Source: JAJKIV01 sp036509075 (GTDB lineage Bacteria; Gemmatimonadota; Gemmatimonadetes; Gemmatimonadales; Gemmatimonadaceae). From it: a DNA stretch of 19,646 nt. A model generated the notes under the pieces. The model was not told where the DNA came from. It saw nothing but the letters and a program-made list of their open reading frames with translations, and did not search any database. The number at the start of each line of letters is the position of its first letter. The first letter of the stretch is position 1. Both the position numbers and the translations under genes were made by a program. Location of the stretch: positions 1 to 19,646 of the forward strand of contig DATCGG010000243.1 of assembly GCA_036509075.1 (NCBI GenBank). The letters are read 5' to 3'. Shown here piece after piece: positions 1-7,266 of this stretch.

Positions 1-13
1 TCCCTCTGCATAC

Positions 14-47
14 CGCCAGTCGCCAGTCGCCAGTCGCCTGCCGCCTG
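14..47. repeat. Heptanucleotide tandem repeat
   Basis: Three perfect copies of CGCCAGT (14-34) run directly into CGCCTGC plus a partial CGCCTG (35-47). The second unit is the reverse complement, in another phase, of the AGGCGGC heptamer repeated at 6812-6829, so one 7-bp family occurs at two intergenic sites. The array sits immediately 3' of the first minus-strand gene, whose TAA stop is at 48-50. It looks like a simple-sequence repeat that could vary in copy number. Any role (transcript end, slippage tract) is inference. Confidence 0.75.
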
Positions 48-785
48 TTACTCCTCGTATTCGTCCGACCCCTGCACCCAGATGAACGACTGCGCATCGA
101 TCATGTCCCGCGGTCCCAGGTCGCGTTGATCTCTCACGACCCGCGCGGCGAAGTCGAGCAGGCTCGCGTACGTCGACCAGTTCGGTCGCGAGGCGTATTG
201 GAAGTCGAAGTCGTACTCGCGCGCCGCCACGCGCGTGACGTTAGGCTTGAGGAACACGTGTCGATCGGGATGTGCCACGAAGCCGAACACCGTGACGATC
301 GGCCAGGTCAGCACCCGCGTCTGACGGCGGGGCAGCGCGGCTACCGTCTCGCACCACCGCTCGAAGCGCCGTTCCTCGCTCGCGCGCCCGTGGAGGAGCT
401 CATAAAGCCCCTCGGCGAACGCCTGCGCGCCGTCGGGCGGCTTCACGGCGTCGCGAAGCGCCATTTTCTCGAACGAGAACAAAAGGTTCGTCCGCGACTC
501 GATGGTTACCGCATGCGACGCGATTTGCGCGAACTGGCGCTGCCGCAGCAGCGTGCGAAAGGCGGCGGGCGCGAGCGCGGCCATCCAGCGCTCGTGAGCC
601 TCGCATTTGTAGGCGCGCTCCCAGTCGATGTAGGTCTCGTCGGCGAAGCCGTCCGGGAAGAATCGCAGGAACTTGCGACGGCACTTGAGCGCCGACGCGG
701 CCAGCGCGGACTTCGGTCGTATCGATCGGCGACCACGGCTGATAGGCTGCCAGAGCGTCCCTCGTTTCTTTGCGCGCGTCGCCAC
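48..785 (-). CDS. Conserved hypothetical protein (about 245 aa)
   Basis: I recognise no named domain and assign no function. The protein is soluble-looking: no signal peptide or membrane segment, rich in Arg, Trp and aromatic residues, with a basic N-terminus followed by a compact, well-composed body. Distinctive stretches are FFPDGFADETYIDWERAYK (residues about 42-60), ESRTNLLFSFEKMALRDAV, RRFERWCETVAALPRRQTRVLTW and the C-terminal IDAQSFIWVQGSDEYEE. They read like a conserved single-domain family of unknown function. The frame is open up to a TTG at 830, but I prefer the GTG at 785. It has a strong Shine-Dalgarno GGGAGG (792-797, minus strand) six bases upstream, and the extra 15 residues upstream look non-native. 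It lies 70 nt downstream of the coiled-coil membrane protein gene on the same strand and may be cotranscribed with it. A CCTAACG motif falls within it (239-246), encoding Pro-Asn. Confidence 0.75.
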   Translation of the reverse strand: MATRAKKRGTLWQPISRGRRSIRPKSALAASALKCRRKFLRFFPDGFADETYIDWERAYKCEAHERWMAALAPAAFRTLLRQRQFAQIASHAVTIESRTNLLFSFEKMALRDAVKPPDGAQAFAEGLYELLHGRASEERRFERWCETVAALPRRQTRVLTWPIVTVFGFVAHPDRHVFLKPNVTRVAAREYDFDFQYASRPNWSTYASLLDFAARVVRDQRDLGPRDMIDAQSFIWVQGSDEYEE

Positions 786-855
786 GTTCCGCCTCCCGGT
801 TGGTTGCTGCCCAGTCGGAAAAGGCAGCAATCAGGCCGGGCGGTCGGAATAACTC

Positions 856-1545
856 CTAACGTCGATAGTGTCCTTCGGCGTCTCGCGCCTTCAACTCGAC
901 CGGCTCGGCTGCCCCGGCGCCGATTGCCCGGAGGGATCCGTCCTCGCCGAACAGGCGCGCCATGTAGCGCTGGCCTTCGCCGATCCGCTCGACTTCGACG
1001 GCGACCGCGTCCATACCCTGCTCGAGCCGCGTCAGGCGCTCCGTAAGCTCAGCCGGCAGGCTCGTGATCGTGGCCACGCCCCGCCGCCAGATCCGACGTG
1101 CCATGGCGATGCTCAAGGGCAGAAGCACCACGAAGATGAACATGCCGCCGAGCACGAACGCTTCTTCAGGCGGGCCGTTACGCGGCTCCGGCTTGGGCGG
1201 CACGACAGCACCTGGCACTCCCGCCGCGCGTGCGATCTGCGCTTCACTTTCCGCAATCGCCTTGTCGATCGAAGAGATTCGCCCGTCGATCTCGGTGATG
1301 CGCTGTTCCAGCCCCTTCCGATCTGCGCCACCCACCATCGGCTCCTCGAGGCGCTGCGACAAGTCTCGACGCTTGTCCTCGAGATTCTCGAGCTGGTTGC
1401 CGAGCTCGGTCCGCTGTGCCTTGAGCGCCTCGTAGGTGGCGGCCGCGCTCGCTCCCGGAGCGCCCGGGATCTGGACGATCACCTGGCCAGGCGGTGCTTG
1501 TACAATGGCGGGAGCAACGTCTGGAGTTGGAGTGCGTTCCTGCAT
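856..1545 (-). CDS. Coiled-coil single-pass membrane protein
   Basis: This is a 229-aa protein of unknown function. From the chosen start it has a Pro/Ala-rich N-terminus (1-35), a long Leu/Glu/Arg heptad region predicted as coiled coil (about 36-107), a Pro-rich linker (110-127), one hydrophobic segment (about 130-149, AFVLGGMFIFVVLLPLSIAMA), then an Arg-rich stop-transfer and a second, shorter helical region. This architecture suggests a membrane-anchored scaffold or adaptor; that is inference. The ATG at 1545 is chosen because it has GAGG nine bases upstream and gives a sensible N-terminus; a GTG at 1599 would add 18 atypical residues. The stop codon TAG is part of a CGTTAGG motif (855-861). 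A candidate promoter with an overlapping inverted repeat lies about 80-115 nt upstream. The downstream conserved hypothetical gene starts 70 nt after the stop. Confidence 0.7.
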   Translation of the reverse strand: MQERTPTPDVAPAIVQAPPGQVIVQIPGAPGASAAATYEALKAQRTELGNQLENLEDKRRDLSQRLEEPMVGGADRKGLEQRITEIDGRISSIDKAIAESEAQIARAAGVPGAVVPPKPEPRNGPPEEAFVLGGMFIFVVLLPLSIAMARRIWRRGVATITSLPAELTERLTRLEQGMDAVAVEVERIGEGQRYMARLFGEDGSLRAIGAGAAEPVELKARDAEGHYRR

Positions 1546-1622
1546 CGGCGTGAGCCTCGTAGATGAACGACCTGCGTTCCGAGAGCAGGCTACAGACACG
1601 AAGGGTGTTCAGCCCGTACGTC

Positions 1623-1661
1623 GGTCTGACTATACCCGTTTCAGGCGCGAAAGGTCAGACC
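1623..1661 (-). promoter_or_regulatory. Candidate promoter inside an inverted repeat
   Basis: Read on the minus strand, CTGACC (1653-1658) and TATAGT (1629-1634) form a sigma70-like pair with an 18-nt spacer, placing a start point near 1622 and a leader of about 77 nt before the ATG at 1545. The 7-bp arms GGTCTGA (1655-1661 as read on minus) and TCAGACC (1623-1629) are a perfect inverted repeat overlapping both hexamers, as an operator would. It also lies 13-51 nt after the stop codon of the upstream secreted-protein gene, so it could instead be an RNA hairpin ending that transcript. There is no T-run after it, which argues against an intrinsic terminator. Confidence 0.45.
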
Positions 1662-1673
1662 ATGACCCTCAAC

Positions 1674-2585
1674 TTATTTTGCCCCTGACGTTTGCGACCG
1701 GGTGACCTTGAGCGTGACATCCTGTTGAGAGCTGTCCGGAATCGCGATTGAGAAAAGCGTTCCACTCCACGGCCGGCCCTGATCGTCGTTCTTCCGGTAG
1801 GTGCGTGCTGCGAGAATTTTCAGCGATCCATCCCCGACCGATGCCCAACCCTGTTCGCGCATCTGCTTGTCGTAGTGGTCGACCAGCTCGCCAGGCGTGA
1901 GCCGTGTGGTGAGGCGTGTGGACAGCGAGAACGAGTTGTTGCTCGACGCGCTCATGTTGCCGCCGTCGGTGGTGATCGAGCCAGCTGGCGCGCGGAGCAG
2001 CGGAACCGGTGCCTCGTCGTACGGAGACTTGTAAGTCGTTACGTCCTGTCGAGCTTTGCACATCGAATATCGATTACCGCGGGAGTACGTGACTTTTACC
2101 AGGCTTCCGCCATTTCGGCGATAGGTTCCGGAATACGTCACGAACTCCTCGCCCCGGCACGCCACGTCCGGGCGGTCGTAAGTGACCTGCCCGACGTCCG
2201 CCGAGACGAAGCCGCGCATCGGTCGAGCCTGAGGTGCTGGCGGTTTGGTCCACCCGGCGCCGAGCAGATGCGCCTCGTATCGCGAAACAGCGGAATCCGG
2301 CTGCTCTCGCGCGGCCAGCACGATCACCGAGCTTTCGAACTGTGTTGTGCTCCCAAGTATTTCGAGACCAGGCGGCAGCAGGTCGGAGGGGACATCGTCG
2401 GGCGCTTTCCCCACCCGAATGTCCGCGCCGCCTATTCCAGGACCCAGATTCAGAAGCGCGAGGACGAGCTCGCGCGGGATGGGCTCTTGTGACTCGGGCG
2501 GCTTCGCGGCTGACTGCCCGAAGGTGATGGCCGGCGTCACGGATAGTATGATCACGGCGAGCGAGCGGCTGATTGTCGGGTGCAT
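1674..2585 (-). CDS. Secreted hypothetical protein with duplicated module
   Basis: This is a 303-aa exported protein. Residues 1-23 form a signal peptide (Arg7, hydrophobic LAVIILSVTPAI, likely cleavage after TFG). The mature part contains two similar stretches, about 80-115 (strand, then AVSRYEAHLLGAGW) and about 218-262 (SFSLSTRL, then ELVDHYDKQMREQGW). Each has the pattern of beta strand followed by a helix ending in a Gly-Trp turn, as seen in small periplasmic alpha/beta sensor-like modules. Two cysteines (about 143 and 176) between them could form a disulfide. No family name is offered. The ATG at 2585 has GAGG eight bases upstream and begins the signal peptide; the open frame to 2771 adds an arginine-rich, non-native 62 residues. 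It is transcribed divergently from the histidine kinase across 147 nt, which may hold promoters for both. Confidence 0.7.
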   Translation of the reverse strand: MHPTISRSLAVIILSVTPAITFGQSAAKPPESQEPIPRELVLALLNLGPGIGGADIRVGKAPDDVPSDLLPPGLEILGSTTQFESSVIVLAAREQPDSAVSRYEAHLLGAGWTKPPAPQARPMRGFVSADVGQVTYDRPDVACRGEEFVTYSGTYRRNGGSLVKVTYSRGNRYSMCKARQDVTTYKSPYDEAPVPLLRAPAGSITTDGGNMSASSNNSFSLSTRLTTRLTPGELVDHYDKQMREQGWASVGDGSLKILAARTYRKNDDQGRPWSGTLFSIAIPDSSQQDVTLKVTRSQTSGAK

Positions 2586-2732
2586 CGTCCGACCCTCGAG
2601 TGAAATCCGTGACTCCCGGCGCGGCCTGCACCGGTCTGGTTCAATATGTGTGCGGGACCGCGGTGGGACATACGGATCGCCATTCGGAATCGCCCGAGCG
2701 GCTCGCGTCGAGAAACCGTCTGTCGAGGTTCG

Positions 2733-4793
2733 ATGAGTTCGCGCAACGCACCAACCAGGTCCGGGCCGCAAACGCCGCGGGGCGTCCGGCGCGCACTCTC
2801 CATCGAATGGAAGCTGCCGCTGTTGATCACCGCCGTGCTCGCGGCGGGACTCGCCGCGTTTCTGGCATTTACCTATTTCACGCTGGCTCGGCGCTCAGAG
2901 ATGATCGTGCGCGACCGCTTCACGCACGCGTCCGGTCTTCTCGCGTCGGAGATCGCGGACGCGATCGCCCAGCGCAAGGCGGCGTTCGATAGCGTGGCCC
3001 GCAGCCCCGAGATCGTTGACTTCCTGAAGTCCGCCGGGAGGAGCCCGTCACGACCGAAGACGGACAGCGCTGCCGTGACCGCGCTCCTCGCGCGCGTCGT
3101 CGGCGGGCGTGATTCGCTCGCCGTGTTGCTGGTCGACACGACGAGGCGCGTCCTCGCATCCGCCGGAAGGCCGATTCCTCCGGAGATCCACGTGATCGCC
3201 CCGGAGGCCGTCGCCCCGACGAGCTCCGACGACGATCCCGGCGCGGTTCGTGTGAGCCAGCTCGTGAGCGTCGGCGATCGAATGCTGTTCTGGATCGTCG
3301 CGCCAGTCGTTGCTCAGAACCGGCGACTCGGCTACGTCCTGGAAGCGCGCTGGCTGCTCGGCGCGCCTAACGCGCTGAGAAACCTACGGGAGACGACGCG
3401 CGAAGATCTCATGCTGTTTTCGCGGAACATCGACGGGACCGGGTGGAACTACGCGCCCGGCGTGGCGATCCAGGCGCCGACGAATCGTGAGGTGACCCCC
3501 CTCGGCGTGACGCACGAGCGGCCGGGGACGGGACGGCTCATCGTCGAAGAGGCACCGATTGTAGGGACGCCGTGGCTCATCGTGATCGACTCGCCGGTGC
3601 AGACGCTGCTCGCGCGGCTCAAGGCCACGGTGGAGCGCCTCGCCTGGTGGTCGCTGCTCCTGCTCGCGGCTGGTGCTGCGCTGTCGTGGGCGATTGGGCG
3701 ACGCATCACGACGCCCATTATTGCCCTAACGACGGCGGCGGATCAGGTCGCGATGGGAACCTATGAGCGACTGATACCGGTGGCGGGGAACGACGAGGTT
3801 GGCCGACTGACAGCTCGCTTTCACGAGATGGCCGGGCAGGTGAGCGAAGCACGACGCGAGCTCGAGCAGCGGGCGTCGGACGCTCAGCAGGTGGCAGACG
3901 AGCTGGCTGGAGCGAATCGTCGGCTGCAGCAAGCGATGACGGAGGCCGAGTCGGCCCGAGCGGAGGCGGAGCGTGCGCGGGGGGAATCGGAGGCGGCCAA
4001 TCGTGCGAAGAGCGACTTCCTGGCGATGATGAGTCACGAGCTGCGCACGCCGCTCAACGCGATCGCGGGGTACGCGCAGCTGCTCGAGATGGGAATTCAT
4101 GGTCCCGTCACCGAACAGCAGCGCGATGCGCTCAGTCGGATCGCCCGCAGTCAGGCGCACCTGCTCACGCTCATCAACGACGTCCTCAACTTCGCGCGGA
4201 TCGACGCGGGCCAGCTGCGCTACGTCGTGCAGGACGTGCCGATGCACGACACGCTCGCGGGGCTCGAGCCGCTGGTGGCGCCGCAGATTGCCGCCCGCCG
4301 CCTCACCTACACGTACGACGCCTGCGGACCCGACATCGTGGCCGCCGCCGACGGTGACAAGGTGCGCCAGGTCGTGGTGAATCTTCTGTCGAACGCGGTG
4401 AAGTACACGCCCGTGGGCGGAACGGTCCGGCTGGCCTGCGACGGAGACGGGCCGACGGTTCGCGTCCATGTGACCGACACGGGCCCCGGAATCGACCCGG
4501 AGCAGCTCCCGGTCATCTTCGAGCCGTTCGTGCAGGGCCACCGGGCACTGAACCGGCCTAACGAGGGAGTCGGCCTGGGCCTGGCGATCAGCCGGGACCT
4601 CGCGCGAGGGATGGCCGGCGACGTGACCGTGACCACCGAGCTCGGGGTAGGATCGACGTTCACGTTGGTGCTGCCGCGTGCGGCGCTATCAGGCCACCCG
4701 GATGCTTCGGACGTCCGATCCGGAACGCGTGCCGGCGATCAGGGCCGCGTAGGCGGCCGCGACAGCGTGGGGTTCGCGCCCCAGGTCGTATAG
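2733..4793 (+). CDS. Membrane sensor histidine kinase, HAMP type
   Basis: This 686-aa sensor kinase autophosphorylates on histidine in response to an extracytoplasmic signal. The order is: TM1 about 28-51; an extracytoplasmic sensor region of about 250 residues (dCache-like by length and placement only); TM2 about 303-322; HAMP about 322-375; a coiled coil; the DHp H-box SHELRTPLN with phospho-acceptor His435; and an ATPase domain with N-box around Asn554 (NLLSNAVKY), G1 DTGPGID near 582 and G2 GVGLGLAI near 613. It would signal to a response regulator, but none is encoded in this window, so it is an orphan. The ATG at 2733 is preferred (GAGG four bases upstream); an ATG at 2646 lacks a ribosome site. 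The kinase fold is complete near 4680, yet the frame continues about 35 residues, overlapping the convergent glycosidase gene by 105 nt. Confidence 0.9.
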   Translation: MSSRNAPTRSGPQTPRGVRRALSIEWKLPLLITAVLAAGLAAFLAFTYFTLARRSEMIVRDRFTHASGLLASEIADAIAQRKAAFDSVARSPEIVDFLKSAGRSPSRPKTDSAAVTALLARVVGGRDSLAVLLVDTTRRVLASAGRPIPPEIHVIAPEAVAPTSSDDDPGAVRVSQLVSVGDRMLFWIVAPVVAQNRRLGYVLEARWLLGAPNALRNLRETTREDLMLFSRNIDGTGWNYAPGVAIQAPTNREVTPLGVTHERPGTGRLIVEEAPIVGTPWLIVIDSPVQTLLARLKATVERLAWWSLLLLAAGAALSWAIGRRITTPIIALTTAADQVAMGTYERLIPVAGNDEVGRLTARFHEMAGQVSEARRELEQRASDAQQVADELAGANRRLQQAMTEAESARAEAERARGESEAANRAKSDFLAMMSHELRTPLNAIAGYAQLLEMGIHGPVTEQQRDALSRIARSQAHLLTLINDVLNFARIDAGQLRYVVQDVPMHDTLAGLEPLVAPQIAARRLTYTYDACGPDIVAAADGDKVRQVVVNLLSNAVKYTPVGGTVRLACDGDGPTVRVHVTDTGPGIDPEQLPVIFEPFVQGHRALNRPNEGVGLGLAISRDLARGMAGDVTVTTELGVGSTFTLVLPRAALSGHPDASDVRSGTRAGDQGRVGGRDSVGFAPQVV

Positions 4794-6020
4794 CCCGATC
4801 GGATCGACGTCGCCGCGCTTCTCGCGGAGCGCATACCGCCAATCGATCACGTCGCCTAACGGGAACCAGGAGAATCCTCGCACGGGTAGGCTCGCGGCAG
4901 CAAGACACGCTGCCGCACCCCACTGTTCCGAGAGCCAATCGGTGGCGTGCGATGCCGCACGGCTCGTCTCGGAGATGAAGAGGGGCAGCCGATAGCGGGC
5001 ATGATATTCCCGGGCGAGTGCCGCGAGCCCAACGCGACTCGGCGACCGTGCCTTCTGCCCGTCGACACGCACGAGCTGCTCGGAGGTGATATAGTAATCC
5101 ACGCCGATCCATCGCTGTCGGTGCGCACGCTTCTCGCGCAGGAACGCCAAGTCGGCGGTCGTCATCCCGGATCGCACGAGCAACTCGCTCACGGTGGGCG
5201 TTGGCGCCCGGCCAAGCGTCAGATCGAGGGCAGTGAAGCGGGCTTCGTTCCAGAACTGCGCTTGCTCCATGGCCGCCGGGCTCGAATCGGCCGGCGTGAA
5301 CCGCTCGAATGACTCCGCCTGCACGATGATCGCCGACGGACGCTCGGCGAGGATGGCCGCCACGGCGCGCTCGTGGGCCACGCTCACGTTGCCTAACGTG
5401 CCAGCGAACGACTCGGCGCCGGTCTCACACTCGTTCCACCATCCGACCATCGACGAGAAGTTCGCCGCGACGAATATCTCGTTCACCGGCGTGAAGTGCC
5501 GCACCCACGGATACCGCCGCGTGAATTCGCGCGCGTAGGCGGCAAGGTGGACGGGAAGTGCGGGATCCCGGAACCCATCGATCCAGTCCGGAACGCCGAA
5601 GTGACAGAGATCGGCAATCACGTGCAGGCCGGCCTCGCGTAGCCACGCCATCTGATCGTCGACGCTCGACCAGTCGTAGCGACCAGGAGCCGGATTGGTG
5701 CGATACCAGGCCGGCCCATAGCGCAGCGCATCGATGCCGAGCGACTGCGCCAGGCTGAAATCTTCACGCCAGCGATGGTAATGCCCGCACTGTTCCAGCT
5801 GATCGTGTCGACTGCCATCGGGAAGCAGCGGATAGCTGTTCTCGATTCCGGTCGCGAAGAGGAACCGGGGATGAACGCGCTCTGACTGCCGAACGATCGG
5901 TGTGATCAGCGGCACGTGCCGTGCGCAACCCACCAAGACCGCTCCAAGGCCTACGCCGGCCTCTCGGAGAAACGCGCGACGGTGCACGCTGCAATGACGC
6001 AGCGATCCGCGCGGCGGCAA
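4689..6020 (-). CDS. GH1-like glycoside hydrolase, Tat-type lipoprotein
   Basis: This is a 443-aa protein with a clan GH-A, family 1-like TIM barrel; family 1 members are retaining beta-glycosidases. Visible landmarks are CHFGVPDW (140-147, matching the GH1 HHWDLPxW strand), FTPVNE with the presumed acid/base Glu181, the strand-7 segment PLFISET with presumed nucleophile Glu351, and a late GFSWFPLGDVIDW like the GH1 aglycone-site segment. The acid/base motif is NEI rather than the usual NEP. The N-terminus has a twin-arginine motif (HRRAFLR, 13-19), a weak hydrophobic core and lipobox LVGC with Cys32, implying folded export and lipid anchoring. The start is uncertain: TTG at 6020 (used here) or GTG at 5987, neither with a clear ribosome site. 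It follows the cytochrome gene by 84 nt and is probably cotranscribed. Substrate cannot be read from sequence. Confidence 0.8.
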   Translation of the reverse strand: MPPRGSLRHCSVHRRAFLREAGVGLGAVLVGCARHVPLITPIVRQSERVHPRFLFATGIENSYPLLPDGSRHDQLEQCGHYHRWREDFSLAQSLGIDALRYGPAWYRTNPAPGRYDWSSVDDQMAWLREAGLHVIADLCHFGVPDWIDGFRDPALPVHLAAYAREFTRRYPWVRHFTPVNEIFVAANFSSMVGWWNECETGAESFAGTLGNVSVAHERAVAAILAERPSAIIVQAESFERFTPADSSPAAMEQAQFWNEARFTALDLTLGRAPTPTVSELLVRSGMTTADLAFLREKRAHRQRWIGVDYYITSEQLVRVDGQKARSPSRVGLAALAREYHARYRLPLFISETSRAASHATDWLSEQWGAAACLAAASLPVRGFSWFPLGDVIDWRYALREKRGDVDPIGLYDLGREPHAVAAAYAALIAGTRSGSDVRSIRVA

Positions 6021-6104
6021 CGTGCACCAAGCAACGACGGTGCCGCCGGTTTCGATCTGCCTCAGCGCGGACTGGTACGCGCGTTACCATACCAGCCCGA
6101 TGGC

Positions 6105-6746
6105 TCACCGTGATTCGAGCACCTGCCGATCGCTGTTCAGATATGCAACGAGCGATGTGACCTCGCGCTGCTGCAGTCCAAGGTTCGGCATCGGCGAACC
6201 GCCCTGCCGCGATGGCGTGGATGGCGGGTTGGCGATGAACGCGGAGATGTAAGCGACGTCGAACCGCTTGCCGGTGAGGTTGGGACCGACGCCAATCTGC
6301 TCGTGGCAGGTGACGCACCCCTTCGCGACGAACAGACGCCGCCCGCGTTCGACGTCGTCCAGAACGCGCGTTAGGCTCGTGCCGTGTTCGACGGCCGCGA
6401 GCGGGACGAGCGTGATGTCGCTTTTGCCGAAGCCACTCCGAATCGTGATCGACCACTCCCCCGCGCTCGGCAGCGTGATCGACGCGGCGTACCGACCCAG
6501 CTGGCCACCCGGAGACACCGTGCCGGTGACGCTGAGGCGGCCGGAGGTCGCCTGGATGCTGCCACGCAGCTGCTCGACGGGGGCGTGACCGTGCTGCCGC
6601 ACCATGTATGACAGATCGACCTGCTTGCCCGCCTCGACGTAGTCGGGCAGGTCCTGCACCGTGATGACTGCCCATCCGCCGGTGTGCGCCATGAGCGCAG
6701 GGAGGAGACCGGGTATCAGGACGTGCAGCATTCTGCTCGCCATCAT
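6105..6746 (-). CDS. Secreted c-type cytochrome with N-terminal beta domain
   Basis: This is a 213-aa exported electron-transfer protein. It has a signal peptide (about 1-22, hydrophobic LHVLIPGLLPALMA). A beta-sandwich-like domain follows (about 23-120, with QVDLSYMVRQHGHAPVEQL and ASITLPSAGEWSITI), resembling YtkA/FixH-type copper or assembly-linked domains. The C-terminal class I cytochrome domain has heme attachment CVTCH (144-148) and a likely axial Met186 in SPMPNLGL, near the usual spacing. Heme would be attached in the periplasm. The start is well supported: ATG at 6746 with GGAGGT about eight bases upstream, followed by a second ATG. It heads a minus-strand unit with the GH1-like lipoprotein and diverges from padR across 154 nt. 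Its electron partner is unknown, and no oxidase or dehydrogenase is encoded here apart from a distant PQQ-type propeller. Confidence 0.85.
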   Translation of the reverse strand: MMASRMLHVLIPGLLPALMAHTGGWAVITVQDLPDYVEAGKQVDLSYMVRQHGHAPVEQLRGSIQATSGRLSVTGTVSPGGQLGRYAASITLPSAGEWSITIRSGFGKSDITLVPLAAVEHGTSLTRVLDDVERGRRLFVAKGCVTCHEQIGVGPNLTGKRFDVAYISAFIANPPSTPSRQGGSPMPNLGLQQREVTSLVAYLNSDRQVLESR

Positions 6747-6811
6747 CGCACCTACCTCCGGATTCGGGTCGCGGAGGTACGATGCCGACCGACCGTTGGG
6801 CGTTTATTGAC

Positions 6812-6829
6812 AGGCGGCAGGCGGCAGGC
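6812..6829. repeat. AGGCGGC heptanucleotide repeat
   Basis: Two full copies of AGGCGGC (6812-6818 and 6819-6825) and a partial AGGC form an 18-bp tract in the divergent region between the cytochrome and padR genes. The same heptamer, in reverse complement, ends the array at 35-47. It directly follows a perfect TTGACA (6807-6812). A slippage change here would alter spacing between upstream sequence and the padR promoter, but no such effect is shown. Confidence 0.65.
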
Positions 6830-6884
6830 TTGACTTGAAATCAGCATGTAGACATTCTACACCCGAGGGTGTAGACACTCTACA
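6830..6884 (+). promoter_or_regulatory. padR promoter with two palindromic operators
   Basis: Two 15-bp perfect palindromes, TGTAGACATTCTACA (6847-6861) and TGTAGACACTCTACA (6870-6884), repeat at 23 bp, about two helical turns. The segment between and including their inner arms, TCTACACCCGAGGGTGTAGA (6856-6875), is itself a 9+2+9 inverted repeat. PadR-family proteins bind dyads of the ATGT-n-ACAT kind, and the first site has ATGT at 6846. Possible -35 boxes are TTGACT (6830-6835) and TTGAAA (6835-6840); either would put the -10 inside the first palindrome. The padR ATG is 16 bp past the second site. Autorepression of the padR-permease unit, and perhaps control of the divergent cytochrome, is inferred. 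Confidence 0.75.
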
Positions 6885-6900
6885 GCCGTGAGGTTAGCAA

Positions 6901-7266
6901 ATGGCCAAGCAGGAACGTGGCCTCAGCCGCATCGAGCTCCTCCAGGGAACGCTCGACCTCATCGTCCTCCAGACACTTCGCTGGGGACCGCGCCACGGCT
7001 ACGGCATCGCACAGATGATTCGCGCGAGCTCGCGCGACGCCTTGCAGGTCGACACCGGATCGCTTTACCCGGCCCTGCATCGACTCGAGAAGAGCGGCGC
7101 GATCGCGGCCGAGTGGGAGACGTCCGAGAACCGACAGCGTGTGCGCGTCTACCGGCTGACCGTGGCCGGTCGAAAGCAGCTCGACGCCGAGCGATCGCGT
7201 TGGGAGCAGCTCTCCGAGGCGATGGCGGGAATTCTCGCCCCGCCGGCACGGGAGGCCGGAACATGA
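6901..7266 (+). CDS. PadR-family transcriptional regulator
   Basis: This is a 121-aa winged-helix repressor of the short PadR class. The N-terminus LLQGTLDLIVLQTLRWGPRHGYGIAQMI (about 13-40) is the typical first helices and the HGYGI signature. LQVDTGSLYPALHRLEKSGAI (about 48-68) is the recognition helix, and RVYRLTVAGRKQL (about 82-94) is the wing and following helix, with a short C-terminal dimerisation helix. It starts at an ATG with GAGG seven bases upstream (6890-6893). It ends in ATGA, overlapping the permease start by 4 nt, so the two are translationally coupled. PadR regulators of this type commonly precede such orphan permeases and respond to toxic small molecules or envelope stress. 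The twin palindromes upstream are the likely binding sites. Confidence 0.92.
   Translation: MAKQERGLSRIELLQGTLDLIVLQTLRWGPRHGYGIAQMIRASSRDALQVDTGSLYPALHRLEKSGAIAAEWETSENRQRVRVYRLTVAGRKQLDAERSRWEQLSEAMAGILAPPAREAGT

Noticed and set aside
126..1566. Two long plus-strand open frames (306 and 232 aa) opposite the first two genes
   Set aside because: Their composition is arginine-rich and random-looking, while the minus-strand frames have good ribosome sites and protein-like sequence.
6888..7262. N-terminal extension of the permease across the padR gene
   Set aside because: It is padR read in another frame; the ATG at 7263 overlapping the padR stop gives the standard family N-terminus.
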